64,000 nucleotides of DNA from Arenimonas metalli CF5-1. Lineage in GTDB: Bacteria > Pseudomonadota > Gammaproteobacteria > Xanthomonadales > Xanthomonadaceae. Shown in pieces: positions 27,975 to 36,626 of the stretch. The notes below the pieces were generated by a model. That model saw only the letters and a list, made by a program, of their open reading frames with translations, was not told the origin of the DNA and ran no database searches. The DNA is taken from contig NZ_AVCK01000055.1 in assembly GCF_000747155.1 (NCBI RefSeq), positions 124,001 through 188,000 of the forward strand, in the 5' to 3' direction. Both the position numbers and the translations under genes were made by a program. Every line of letters starts with the position of its first letter. Position 1 is the first letter of the stretch.

Positions 27975-29975
27975 ATGACCACGCCTTCCCGCCGCGAGCT
28001 CGCCAACGCCATCCGCTTCCTGGCCATCGACGCCGTGGAGGCCGCCAAGTCGGGCCATCCCGGCATGCCGATGGGCATGGCCGACATCGCCGAGGTGCTC
28101 TGGAACGACTTCCTGAGCCACAGCCCGAACAACCCGAAGTGGTTCAACCGCGACCGCTTCGTGCTGTCCAACGGCCACGGCTCGATGCTGATCTACGCGC
28201 TGCTGCACCTGAGCGGCTACGACCTGCCGATCGAGCAGCTCAAGCGCTTCCGCCAGCTGCACAGCAAGACCGCGGGCCACCCGGAGTTCGGCCACACGCC
28301 CGGCGTCGAGACCACCACCGGCCCGCTGGGGCAGGGCCTGGCCAACGCGGTCGGCATGGCGCTGGCGGAGAAGCTGCTGGCGCAACGCTACAACCGCCCC
28401 GAGTTCGACATCGTCGACCACCACACCTGGGTCTTCCTGGGCGATGGCTGCCTGATGGAAGGCGTCTCGCACGAAGCCGCGTCGCTGGCCGGCACCTGGG
28501 GCCTGGGCAAGCTGATCGCCTTCTGGGACGACAACCGCATCTCGATCGACGGCGACACCTCCGGCTGGTTCACCGACGACACCGCGGCGCGCTTCGAGGC
28601 CTACGGCTGGCAGGTCATCCGCAACGTGGATGGCCACGACCCGGTCGAAATCACCCAGGCGATCAAGACCGCGCAGGCCGAGACCGGCAAGCCGACCCTG
28701 GTTTGCTGCCGCACGACCATCGGCTTCGGTTCGCCCGGCAAGGCCGGCAAGGAATCCAGCCACGGCGCGCCGCTGGGCAAGGACGAAGTGGCCGCGACCC
28801 GCGCCGCGCTCAACTGGCCGCACGCACCCTTCGAGATCCCGCAGGCCATTTCCGACGGCTGGCGCGCCGGCAACACGGGCCTGGTGCGCGAGGAGCAGTG
28901 GAACCGCCTGTTCGACGCCTACGCCAAGGCCTACCCGGCGCAGGCCGCCGAGCTGGTGCGGCGCTCGCGCGGCGAACTGCCGGAGGACTTCGAGGCCGCC
29001 GCCCGGGCCTACATCGAGAAGCTGCAGCTCGACGGGCCGGTCGTGGCCTCGCGCAAGGCCTCGCAGATGGCGATCGAGGCCTTCGCGCCGCTGCTGCCGG
29101 AGCTGATCGGCGGCTCGGCCGACCTCGCCCACTCCAACCTCACGCTCTGGAAGGGCAGCAAGTCGGTGACCTCCGACGACGCCAACGCCAACTACGTGCA
29201 CTACGGCGTGCGCGAGTTCGGCATGAGCGCGATCGCCAACGGCCTGGCGCTGCACGGTGGCTTCATTCCCTATGACGCCACCTTCCTGGTGTTCTCCGAC
29301 TACTCGCGCAACGCGCTGCGCATGTCGGCCCTGATCCCGACCCGCGCCATCCACGTGTTCACCCACGACTCGATCGGCCTGGGCGAGGACGGCCCCACCC
29401 ACCAGCCGGTCGAGCACCTGGCCTCGCTGCGCTACATCCCGAACAACGACGTCTGGCGTCCCTGCGACGCCGTCGAGTCCGCCGTGTCCTGGCAGTCCGC
29501 GATCGCCCGCGCCGACGGCCCGAGCTGCCTCGTGTTCAGCCGCCAGAACCTGGCGCACCAGCCGCGCACCGCGCAGCAGGTCGCCGACATCGCCCGCGGT
29601 GGCTACGTGCTCTCGGATCCGGGCGAGGCGCGCTTCGACGTGCTGCTGATCGCCACTGGCTCCGAGGTCGAGCTGGCGATGGAAGCGATGCGCCGCCTCG
29701 CCGGCGACGGCATCAAGGCGCGCGTGGTGTCCATGCCCAGCACCGAAGTGTTCGACCGCCAGCCGCTGGAATGGCGCGAAGCCGTGCTGCCGTCGTGGTG
29801 CCGCAAGCGCGTGGCGGTGGAGGCCGGCGTCACCGGCTTCTGGCACAAGTACGTGGGCCTGGACGGCGCCGTGGTCGGCATCGACACCTTCGGTGCCTCC
29901 GCGCCGGCCGACCAGCTGTACGCGCACTTCGGCATCACCGCGGACGCGGTGGTCGCCGCCGCCAAGGCGCTTTGA
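27975..29975 (+). CDS. tkt: Transketolase
   Basis: This 666-residue thiamine-diphosphate enzyme exchanges two-carbon units in the pentose phosphate pathway. The ThDP-binding motif ([18 protein letters not shown] and [10 protein letters not shown]), the N-terminal GHPGMPMG and the pyrimidine-domain segment [13 protein letters not shown] are present, and the length is standard. A GACAAT -10-like box lies about 45 bp upstream. In related bacteria tkt is close to gap, pgk, pyk and fba. Here it is separated from gap by 14 kb carrying the sulfide module and other accessory genes. Confidence 0.97.
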   Translation: MTTPSRRELANAIRFLAIDAVEAAKSGHPGMPMGMADIAEVLWNDFLSHSPNNPKWFNRDRFVLSNGHGSMLIYALLHLSGYDLPIEQLKRFRQLHSKTAGHPEFGHTPGVETTTGPLGQGLANAVGMALAEKLLAQRYNRPEFDIVDHHTWVFLGDGCLMEGVSHEAASLAGTWGLGKLIAFWDDNRISIDGDTSGWFTDDTAARFEAYGWQVIRNVDGHDPVEITQAIKTAQAETGKPTLVCCRTTIGFGSPGKAGKESSHGAPLGKDEVAATRAALNWPHAPFEIPQAISDGWRAGNTGLVREEQWNRLFDAYAKAYPAQAAELVRRSRGELPEDFEAAARAYIEKLQLDGPVVASRKASQMAIEAFAPLLPELIGGSADLAHSNLTLWKGSKSVTSDDANANYVHYGVREFGMSAIANGLALHGGFIPYDATFLVFSDYSRNALRMSALIPTRAIHVFTHDSIGLGEDGPTHQPVEHLASLRYIPNNDVWRPCDAVESAVSWQSAIARADGPSCLVFSRQNLAHQPRTAQQVADIARGGYVLSDPGEARFDVLLIATGSEVELAMEAMRRLAGDGIKARVVSMPSTEVFDRQPLEWREAVLPSWCRKRVAVEAGVTGFWHKYVGLDGAVVGIDTFGASAPADQLYAHFGITADAVVAAAKAL

Positions 29976-29996
29976 AGACGCGCCCGGCGGGCCGGC

Positions 29997-30332
29997 TCAG
30001 CCGGTCCGGCCGGGCGAGCAAAAGGCGGTGTGCAGGGTCTCGATGATGTCGTGCACCAGTCCGTCGCTGACCGCGTAATACACGGTCTGGGCCTCGCGCC
30101 GCGTGCTGACCAGGTTTTTCTCGCGCAGCACCGCCAGGTGCTGCGACAGCGCCGACTGGCTCAGGTCGACCAGGGCGTTGATCTCGCCCACCGACATCTC
30201 TCGCTCGATCAGCAGGCACAGCACCCGCAGGCGCTGCGGGTTGGCCATGGCCTTGAGCAGGTCCGACGCCGCCTCGGCCTGGGCCTGCATCTGCTGGCCG
30301 GCGTTGGCCGCGAGGGTGCGGGCCGGGCTCAT
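29997..30332 (-). CDS. ArsR-family persulfide sensor repressor, BigR/SqrR-like
   Basis: This 111-residue winged-helix repressor has the recognition helix QSALSQHLAVLREKNL. Two cysteines, C39 (RVLCLLI) and C105 (TAFCSPG), are exactly 66 residues apart, as for the redox pair of Xylella BigR (C42/C108) and Rhodobacter SqrR (C41/C107). Those form a di- or tetrasulfide bond with reactive sulfur and release DNA. No metal-site cysteines of classical ArsR are seen. The start MSPARTLAAN overlaps the end of the rhodanese gene by four bases. The two form one minus-strand unit divergent from sqr. The target operator is probably at 30746-30787. Confidence 0.9.
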   Translation of the reverse strand: MSPARTLAANAGQQMQAQAEAASDLLKAMANPQRLRVLCLLIEREMSVGEINALVDLSQSALSQHLAVLREKNLVSTRREAQTVYYAVSDGLVHDIIETLHTAFCSPGRTG

Positions 30333-30718
30333 GCGCCTTCCACCGCGCCACCGCCCTCGGTCCAGGCCAGGTAGCCGCCGGCCAGCGACAGCGGCTCGGC
30401 GAAGCCCAGCCGCTGCAGGGCCTCGGCCGCCAGGGCCGAGCGGCCGCCACTCCGGCAGTAAACGACGATGGGCTGGTCCCGGTGGGCCAGGGCCGGGTCG
30501 CGCGCGCAATTCACGGCCGGGTGGCCGTCGATCTCGAACTCGAGCACGCCGCGCGGGATGTTGCTGGCGCCGGGGATGCGGCCAGCCGCGTACTCGGCCG
30601 GCTCGCGCACGTCCACGACCGGCACGCCGCGGGCCTGCAGGGCGCGCAGTTCGTCGGCAGTGATCTCGCGGATCCGGGACTTGGCCTCGGCCAGGAGCTG
30701 TTGGACGGTTTGACGCAT
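30329..30718 (-). CDS. Single-domain rhodanese
   Basis: This 129-residue sulfurtransferase has the rhodanese signature VVDVREPAEYAAGRIPGA and an active-site loop C88-RSGGR (VVYCRSGGRSALAAE), followed by GGYLAW. The six-residue loop fits sulfur substrates. It has no signal peptide, so it is cytoplasmic and could move sulfane sulfur from persulfide to an acceptor such as thiosulfate/sulfite or glutathione. I chose the ATG at 30718 (MRQTVQQLLAE), since GGAGG lies nine bases upstream. The gene is first in the unit with the repressor and sits opposite sqr. Confidence 0.93.
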   Translation of the reverse strand: MRQTVQQLLAEAKSRIREITADELRALQARGVPVVDVREPAEYAAGRIPGASNIPRGVLEFEIDGHPAVNCARDPALAHRDQPIVVYCRSGGRSALAAEALQRLGFAEPLSLAGGYLAWTEGGGAVEGA

Positions 30719-30745
30719 GTCAGGGCACCTCCGTGGGGACGGGAG

Positions 30746-30787
30746 CATTATGCTTGAAATCTAATTAAGATATCACTAATATACGAA
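30746..30787. promoter_or_regulatory. Overlapping divergent promoters and candidate operator of sulfide module
   Basis: This is the only strongly AT-rich patch nearby. Rightwards, TTGAAA (30754-30759), 17 bp, TAATAT (30777-30782) precedes sqr. Leftwards, GTGATA (complement of 30771-30776), 18 bp, CATAAT (complement of 30747-30752) precedes the rhodanese. Between them a perfect inverted repeat ATCT-N5-AGAT (30759-30771) covers both spacers, well placed for a dimeric ArsR-type repressor. Binding by the neighbouring repressor is inference. Confidence 0.65.
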
Positions 30788-30822
30788 TCGCCGGTTCATC
30801 CCCCGGCCAGCAGGAGGTTCCC

Positions 30823-32091
30823 GTGGCGAACATCGTGGTCCTGGGTGCAGGCATCGGCGGCATGAGCGTCGCTTACGAACTGCGGGCGGTCCTGGGCAAG
30901 GGCCACGGTATCACCGTGGTCGGCGAGGGCCCGCTGTTCTCGTTCACCCCGTCCAACCCCTGGGTGGCGGTGGGTTGGCGCCAGCCCAGGGACATCCAGA
31001 TCCAGGTCGAGCCGCACCTGGACAAGCACGGCATCGCCTTCACCGGCGCCGGCGCCGAGCGCGTGGTGCCGGACGAAAACCATCTGGTGCTGCGCGACGG
31101 CAGCCGCCTGGACTACGACTACCTGGTCATCGCGACCGGTCCCCGGCTGGCCTTCGACGAAGTCCCGGGCCTGGGGCCGGCCGGCCACACGCACTCGATC
31201 TGCACCACGGCCCACGCCACCGAGGCCTGGACGGCCTACCAGGCCTTCCTGGCCAACCCCGGCCCGATCGTGGTCGGCGCGGCCGCCGGCGCCAGCTGCT
31301 TCGGCCCGGCCTACGAGTTCGCGATGATCCTCGATGCCGACCTGCGCAAGCGCAAGCTGCGCGACCGCGTGCCGATCACCTACGTCAGCAGCGAGCCCTA
31401 CGTGGGCCACATGGGCCTCGGGGGCGTCGGCGATTCCAAGGGGCTGCTGGAGTCGGAGTTCCGCCAGCGCCACATCAAGTGGATCACCAATGCCCGCATC
31501 ACTTCGGTCGAGGCCGGCACGATGCACGTGGACGAAGTGGACGCGCGCGGCCAGCCGCTGGCCACGCACGCGCTGCCGTTCGCGTATTCCATGGTGCTGC
31601 CGGCCTTCACCGGCGTGGACGCCGTGCGCGCCGCGAAGGAGATGTGCAATCCGCGCGGCTTCGTGCAGATCGATGCACACCAGCGCAACCCGACCTACCG
31701 GAACGTGTACTCGGCCGGCGTCTGCGTCGCGATCCCGCCGGTGGAGGCCACCCCGGTGCCCACCGGCGCGCCCAAGACCGGCTTCATGATCGAGTCCATG
31801 GTCACCGCGATCGCCGCGAACATCGCTTCCGACCTCGCCGGCCAGCCCGCCGTGGCCAAGGCCACCTGGAACGCGATCTGCCTGGCCGACATGGGCGACA
31901 CCGGCGCGGCCTTCGTGGCGCTGCCGCAGATCCCGCCGCGCAACGTTACCTGGGCGAAGGTGGGCAAGTGGGTGCACCTGGCCAAGGTCGCGTTCGAGAA
32001 GTACTTCCTCGCCAAGATGCGCTCGGGCAACACCGAGCCGGTCTACGAGAAGTACGTGTTGAAGCTGCTCGGCATCGAGCGGCTGAAGTAA
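30823..32091 (+). CDS. sqr: Sulfide:quinone oxidoreductase
   Basis: This 422-residue membrane-associated flavoprotein oxidises sulfide and passes electrons to quinone, making polysulfide or persulfide. The N-terminal FAD motif GAGIGGMS, the second motif YLVIATGP and a C-terminal amphipathic helix (about 378-420) are present. Cysteines C127, C159 (GASCFGPAYEF) and C353 (AICLADMGD) match in position the three catalytic cysteines of Acidithiobacillus ferrooxidans SQR (C128, C160, C356). Other segments such as GHMGLGGVGDSKGLLE are very close to that enzyme from memory. An AGGAGG ribosome site precedes the start. It heads the operon with DUF2892, the RND pair and trxC. Confidence 0.95.
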   Translation: MANIVVLGAGIGGMSVAYELRAVLGKGHGITVVGEGPLFSFTPSNPWVAVGWRQPRDIQIQVEPHLDKHGIAFTGAGAERVVPDENHLVLRDGSRLDYDYLVIATGPRLAFDEVPGLGPAGHTHSICTTAHATEAWTAYQAFLANPGPIVVGAAAGASCFGPAYEFAMILDADLRKRKLRDRVPITYVSSEPYVGHMGLGGVGDSKGLLESEFRQRHIKWITNARITSVEAGTMHVDEVDARGQPLATHALPFAYSMVLPAFTGVDAVRAAKEMCNPRGFVQIDAHQRNPTYRNVYSAGVCVAIPPVEATPVPTGAPKTGFMIESMVTAIAANIASDLAGQPAVAKATWNAICLADMGDTGAAFVALPQIPPRNVTWAKVGKWVHLAKVAFEKYFLAKMRSGNTEPVYEKYVLKLLGIERLK

Positions 32092-32116
32092 GTCCAACCC
32101 CAGACAGGAGAACACC

Positions 32117-32320
32117 ATGAACATCGACCGTGCCGTGATGGCCTTCGCCGGCGTGATGATCCTCGCCAGCGCCGCGCTGTCCTATTTCTTCAGCCCGCTG
32201 TGGCTGCTGCTCACCGCCTTCGTCGGCGTGAACCTGCTGCAGGCGGCCTTCACCGGTTTTTGCCCGGCGGCCATGTTGTTTGGCAAGCTGGGCTTCAAGT
32301 CTGGCTGCGCCTTCAAGTGA
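32117..32320 (+). CDS. YgaP-type DUF2892 membrane protein
   Basis: This 67-residue protein begins MNIDRAVMAFAGVMIL and has two predicted transmembrane helices (about 7-25 and 29-50), then GFCPAAMLFGKLGFKSGCAFK. It matches the membrane domain of YgaP (DUF2892), which in E. coli is fused to a rhodanese. The two cysteines C49 and C64 are typical. It lies 25 bp after sqr with AGGAG before the ATG, nine bases before the next gene. It probably works in sulfane-sulfur or thiocyanate handling at the membrane. The precise role is not known. Confidence 0.9.
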   Translation: MNIDRAVMAFAGVMILASAALSYFFSPLWLLLTAFVGVNLLQAAFTGFCPAAMLFGKLGFKSGCAFK

Positions 32321-32329
32321 GTTGAGCCC

Positions 32330-33394
32330 ATGACCCGCCTGCGCCCGCTGTCCCTTGCCGTGCTCGTCGCCGTGGCCCTCGCGGGCTGCGGCGCGGAGCC
32401 TGTCGCCCCCGGCGACGCCCCGCCCGTGGCCTTCGAGACCCTGGTCGTCGAGGCCCGCGACAGCGCGCGCGAACGGCGCTGGGATGGCGTGGTGGAGGCG
32501 GTGAACCAGGCCACGCTGTCGGCCCAGACCGCCGGCCGCGTGCTGGAGCTGCCCTTCGACGTCAACGACTACGTCGAGGCGGGGCAGGTGGTGGTGCGCT
32601 TCACCGACGTGGAGCAAGTGTCGGCGCAGCGGCGTGCCTCCGCGGCCGTCAATGCCGCCCAGGCCGCGGCCGCCGAGGCCGAGGCCGACTTCAAGCGCAC
32701 CGAAGAGCTGGTGGCGAAACAGCTGCTGGCCCGCGCCTCGCTCGACCAGGCCCGCGCCCGCCGCGACGCAGCGCGGGCCGCGCTCGAGGCGGCCCGCGCC
32801 GGCGTCAGCGAGGCCGGCGAGCAGGTCGACTACACCGTGATCCGCGCGCCGTACTCCGGCATCCTCACCGAGCGCCACGTCGAAGTCGGCGAAGCGGTGC
32901 GCCCGGGCCAGCCGCTGGTATCCGGCCTGTCGCTCGACCGGCTGCGGATCAACGTCGAAGTGCCGCAGAGCGACATCGCCGCGATCCGCGAACACGGCGC
33001 CGCCGCGGTGCGGCTGCCCGACGGCCGCCGCATCGAGGCCGAGCGCGTGGTCGTGTTCCCTTACGCCGATCCGGCGACGCACAGCTTCAAGGTCCGGGTG
33101 GAGCTGCCGCAGGCGGACACCGGCCTGCAGCCGGGCATGACCGTCAAGACCGCGTTCAAGACCGGCGAGGCCCGCCACCTGTGGGTGCCGCGCTCGGCCC
33201 TGGTGACGCGCAGCGAGGTGACGGCGGTGTACGTGGTGGACGCACGCAACCGCGTGGCGCTGCGCCAGGTGCGCCTGGGTCATCGCGACGGCGACGCGGT
33301 CGAGGTACTGGCCGGCCTGGCCGACGGCGACCGCATCGCGGCCGATCCGGTGGCCGCGCTGGCCCACCTGGCCGGGGCGCGCGACGATGGCTGA
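32330..33394 (+). CDS. RND efflux periplasmic adaptor (sulfide operon)
   Basis: This 354-residue lipoprotein adaptor has the lipobox LAGC at residues 18-21. It then has a first lipoyl half (ATLSAQTAGRVLELPFDVND), an alpha-helical hairpin rich in Ala, Glu and Gln (about 85-165), the second lipoyl half (YTVIRAPYSGILTERHVEVGE), a beta-barrel and a membrane-proximal domain. It would join the inner-membrane pump to an outer-membrane channel, which is not encoded here. The end overlaps the start of the pump gene by eight bases. Its presence in an sqr operon suggests a sulfur-related cargo, which is inference. Confidence 0.92.
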   Translation: MTRLRPLSLAVLVAVALAGCGAEPVAPGDAPPVAFETLVVEARDSARERRWDGVVEAVNQATLSAQTAGRVLELPFDVNDYVEAGQVVVRFTDVEQVSAQRRASAAVNAAQAAAAEAEADFKRTEELVAKQLLARASLDQARARRDAARAALEAARAGVSEAGEQVDYTVIRAPYSGILTERHVEVGEAVRPGQPLVSGLSLDRLRINVEVPQSDIAAIREHGAAAVRLPDGRRIEAERVVVFPYADPATHSFKVRVELPQADTGLQPGMTVKTAFKTGEARHLWVPRSALVTRSEVTAVYVVDARNRVALRQVRLGHRDGDAVEVLAGLADGDRIAADPVAALAHLAGARDDG

Positions 33395-36300
33395 GCCGCG
33401 CTTCGGCCTCTCGGGCCGGCTGGCCCGCGCTTTCCAGGCCAATCCGCTGACGCCGGTGCTGGCGATCGCGGGCCTGCTGCTGGGCCTGTTCGCCACCATG
33501 ATCACGCCGCGCGAGGAGGAGCCGCAGATCGACGTGACCATGGCCAACGTGATCGTGCCGTTCCCCGGCGCGCCGGCCGAGGACGTCGAGAACCTGGTCA
33601 GCTATCCGCTGGAGCAGGTGCTGTCCGAGATCGAGGGCGTCAAGCACGTCTATTCGACCAGCCGCGCCGGCTCGGCGCTGATCACGGTCGAATTCGCCGT
33701 GGGCGTGCCGCGCCAGGAGGCGCTGGTACGGCTGTACAACCAGGTGTATTCCAACGCCGACTGGGCGCCGCCCGGCCTCGGCGTCGGCCAGGCGCTGGTG
33801 CGCCCGATGGGCATCGACGACGTGCCGGTGATGGCGCTGACGCTGTGGACCGACGACCCCGCCCGCGGCGCCACCGAGCTGGCCGAGGTCGCGCATTCGC
33901 TGGAAGCCGAGATCAAGCGCGTGCCCGGCACCCGCGACGTCTACACGATCGGCGCGCCCGAGCGCGCCGTGGTGGTCGAACTCGACGCCACCCGCCTGGC
34001 CTCGCACGGCATGACCGTGGACGACCTGGCCGGCGCGCTGGCTGCGGCCAACACCGTCACGCAGGCCGGCGACCGCGTGGCCGCCGGCCAGGTGCTGCCG
34101 CTGACGGCGGGCCAGTACCTCGCCGATGCGCAGCAGGTGTCCGAGCTGGTGATCGGCCTCGCCGGTGGCCGCCCGCTCTATCTGTCCGACGTGGCCGACA
34201 TCCGCCGCGGCGCCGACCTGCCGGCGCAGTACGCCTGGTACACCGCGCCCGAAGGCAAGGCGCGCCCGGCCGGCGGCGTGGCGCCCGCGGTCACGATCGC
34301 CGTGGCCAAAAAGCCGGGCGCGAACGCGGTGGACATCACCCGCGCCATCAGCGACCGGCTTGAAGGGCTCAAGACCACGCACATCCCCGACGGCGTGAAC
34401 GTCAGCCTGACCCGCGACTACGGCTACACCGCCAACGACAAGGCGATGAAGCTGATCCAGAAGCTGGTGTTCGCGACGCTGTCGGTGGTGCTGCTGGTGC
34501 TGTTCGCGCTCGGCTGGCGCGAGGCCATCGTGGTCGGCAGCGCCGTCATCCTGACCCTGGCGCTGACGCTGTTCGCGTCGTGGGCGATGGGCTTCACCAT
34601 CAACCGCGTCTCGCTGTTCGCGCTCATATTCTCGATCGGCATCCTGGTGGACGACGCCATCGTGATCGTCGAAAACATCCACCGGCACATGCGCCTGGGC
34701 GGCAAGAGCCTGCGCGAGGCGATCCCGCCGGCGGTGGACGAAGTCGGCAGCCCGACCATCCTGGCCACCTTCACCGTCATCGCCGCGCTGCTGCCAATGG
34801 CCTTCGTCTCGGGCCTGATGGGGCCCTACATGCGGCCGATCCCGATCAACGCCTCGGTCGGCATGCTGCTGTCGCTGGCGATCGCGCTGACGGTGACGCC
34901 GTGGCTGTCGCTGAAGCTGCTCTCGCGCCATGCCCACGACGGCCACGCAGCGGGCGAGGGCAAGGCGAACGAAGGCATCGCGGACCGCCTGCGGCGCCTG
35001 TTCGAGCGCCTGCTGCGGCCCTTCCTGCACGCCGGCGACGGCGCCCGGCGCCGCAAGTGGCTGTTCGCGGGCATCGGCGCCGCGGTGCTGGCGGCCGCCG
35101 GCCTCGCCGTCGTGCAGCTGGTGGTGCTGAAGATGCTGCCCTTCGACAACAAGTCCGAGTTCCAGGTCGTGGTCGACCTGCCGGAAGGCACGCCGCTCGA
35201 GCGCACCAACGCGCTGCTGCTGGAACTCGCGCAGGAGCTTTCGGCCGTGCCCGAAGTGCTGGACATGCAGGGCTATGCCGGCACCTCCGGCCCGGTGAAC
35301 TTCAACGGCCTGGTGCGCCAGTACTACCTGCGCGCCGGTGCGAACGTGGGCGACCTGCAGGTAAACCTGGTCGACAAGCACGACCGCGATCGCCAGAGCC
35401 ATGAGATCGCGCGCGCTGTGCGCCCGGCGCTGGCCGCGATCGGCGCGACCTACGGCGCCTCGGTCAAGGTGGTGGAAGTGCCGCCCGGCCCGCCGGTGAT
35501 GTCGCCGCTGGTGGCCGAGGTCTACGGTCCCGATGCCGCCCGCGCCCGCGCCATTGCCCGCGACCTGCAGGCGCGCTTCAGCGCCACCGAGGGCATCGTC
35601 GATGTCGACAGCTCGCTCGAGGCCGAGGCGCCGCGCGAGCTCGCCCTCATCGACCGCGGCCTGGCCGCGAAGCTGGGCGTGAGCCAGGCGGCGATCGCCC
35701 AGGCGCTGCAGCTCGGCGTCGGCGGCCGCGATGCCACCTACCTTCGCGACGGTGCCTCGAAGTACGCCGTGCCGGTGCGCCTGCGCCTGCCGGCCGGCGA
35801 CCAGGCCAGCTTCGAGCAGCTGCTCACCCTGCGCGTGCGCGCCGGCGACGGCCGCCTGGTGCCGCTCTCGGAGCTGGTGCAGGTGGTGCGCCTGCCCTGG
35901 GAGCCGATGATCCACCACAAGGACCTGCTGCCCGTGGTCTACGTCACCGGCGACGAGGCCGGCGAGCTCGATAGCCCGCTCTACGGCATGTTCGACCTGG
36001 TGGGGCAGGTGGGCGAGGCGCCGCTGGCCGGCACCCCGGTGGAGCAGCGCTTCCTGTCGGCGCCGGACTCGGGCCTGGGCTTCGCCATCAAGTGGGACGG
36101 CGAATGGCAGATCACCTACGAGACCTTCCGCGACATGGGCCTGGCCTATTCGGTTGGCTTGTTGCTTATTTACCTGCTGGTGGTGGCGCAGTTCCGCGAC
36201 TATCGGGTGCCGCTGGTGATCATGGCGCCGATCCCGCTCACCGTGATCGGCGTGATGCCGGGCCACGCGCTGCTCGGCGCGCAGTTCACCGCCACCAGCA

Positions 36301-36626
36301 TGATCGGCATGATCGCGCTGGCCGGCATCATCGTGCGCAACTCGATCCTGCTGGTGGACTTCATCAACCAGTCGATCGCCGAGGGCCAGCCGCTGGCCGA
36401 CGCGGTGATCGAGGCCTGCGCGGTGCGCGCGCAGCCGATCGCGCTGACCGGCCTGGCGGCGATGGCGGGTGCCTTCTTCATCCTCGACGACCCGATCTTC
36501 AACGGCCTGGCGATCGCGCTGATCTTCGGCATCCTGGTCTCGACCCTGCTGACCCTGGTCGTGATCCCGCTGCTGTACTTCGTGCTGCTCAGCGCCCGCG
36601 CGCGCCGGCAAGGAGCCACCGCATGA
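33387..36626 (+). CDS. RND efflux permease (sulfide operon)
   Basis: This 1079-residue inner-membrane proton-driven pump has the 12-helix RND topology. The transmembrane-4 aspartate pair is D422-D423 (GILVDDAIVIVENIHRH). The transmembrane-10 position that is lysine 940 in AcrB is arginine 984 here (GIIVRNSILLVDF), which departs from the HAE1 proton relay. The N-terminus reads PREEEPQIDV, marking a subfamily distinct from AcrB/MexB and from metal pumps CusA/CzcA, whose methionine or acidic signatures I do not see. Substrate unknown. The gene overlaps the adaptor upstream, and its stop overlaps the trxC start, so it is firmly inside the sqr operon. Confidence 0.93.
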   Translation: MAEPRFGLSGRLARAFQANPLTPVLAIAGLLLGLFATMITPREEEPQIDVTMANVIVPFPGAPAEDVENLVSYPLEQVLSEIEGVKHVYSTSRAGSALITVEFAVGVPRQEALVRLYNQVYSNADWAPPGLGVGQALVRPMGIDDVPVMALTLWTDDPARGATELAEVAHSLEAEIKRVPGTRDVYTIGAPERAVVVELDATRLASHGMTVDDLAGALAAANTVTQAGDRVAAGQVLPLTAGQYLADAQQVSELVIGLAGGRPLYLSDVADIRRGADLPAQYAWYTAPEGKARPAGGVAPAVTIAVAKKPGANAVDITRAISDRLEGLKTTHIPDGVNVSLTRDYGYTANDKAMKLIQKLVFATLSVVLLVLFALGWREAIVVGSAVILTLALTLFASWAMGFTINRVSLFALIFSIGILVDDAIVIVENIHRHMRLGGKSLREAIPPAVDEVGSPTILATFTVIAALLPMAFVSGLMGPYMRPIPINASVGMLLSLAIALTVTPWLSLKLLSRHAHDGHAAGEGKANEGIADRLRRLFERLLRPFLHAGDGARRRKWLFAGIGAAVLAAAGLAVVQLVVLKMLPFDNKSEFQVVVDLPEGTPLERTNALLLELAQELSAVPEVLDMQGYAGTSGPVNFNGLVRQYYLRAGANVGDLQVNLVDKHDRDRQSHEIARAVRPALAAIGATYGASVKVVEVPPGPPVMSPLVAEVYGPDAARARAIARDLQARFSATEGIVDVDSSLEAEAPRELALIDRGLAAKLGVSQAAIAQALQLGVGGRDATYLRDGASKYAVPVRLRLPAGDQASFEQLLTLRVRAGDGRLVPLSELVQVVRLPWEPMIHHKDLLPVVYVTGDEAGELDSPLYGMFDLVGQVGEAPLAGTPVEQRFLSAPDSGLGFAIKWDGEWQITYETFRDMGLAYSVGLLLIYLLVVAQFRDYRVPLVIMAPIPLTVIGVMPGHALLGAQFTATSMIGMIALAGIIVRNSILLVDFINQSIAEGQPLADAVIEACAVRAQPIALTGLAAMAGAFFILDDPIFNGLAIALIFGILVSTLLTLVVIPLLYFVLLSARARRQGATA

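Noticed and set aside
29997-30332. Arsenic-resistance regulator of an ars operon
   Set aside because: No arsenic-binding cysteine cluster in the recognition helix region and no arsB, arsC or arsH nearby. The cysteine pair fits sulfur sensing.
33387-36626. Heavy-metal efflux pump of the CusA/CzcA type
   Set aside because: No metal-binding residues or the typical TM4 DFG/DE motif of that group. The motifs resemble the HAE1-like branch.
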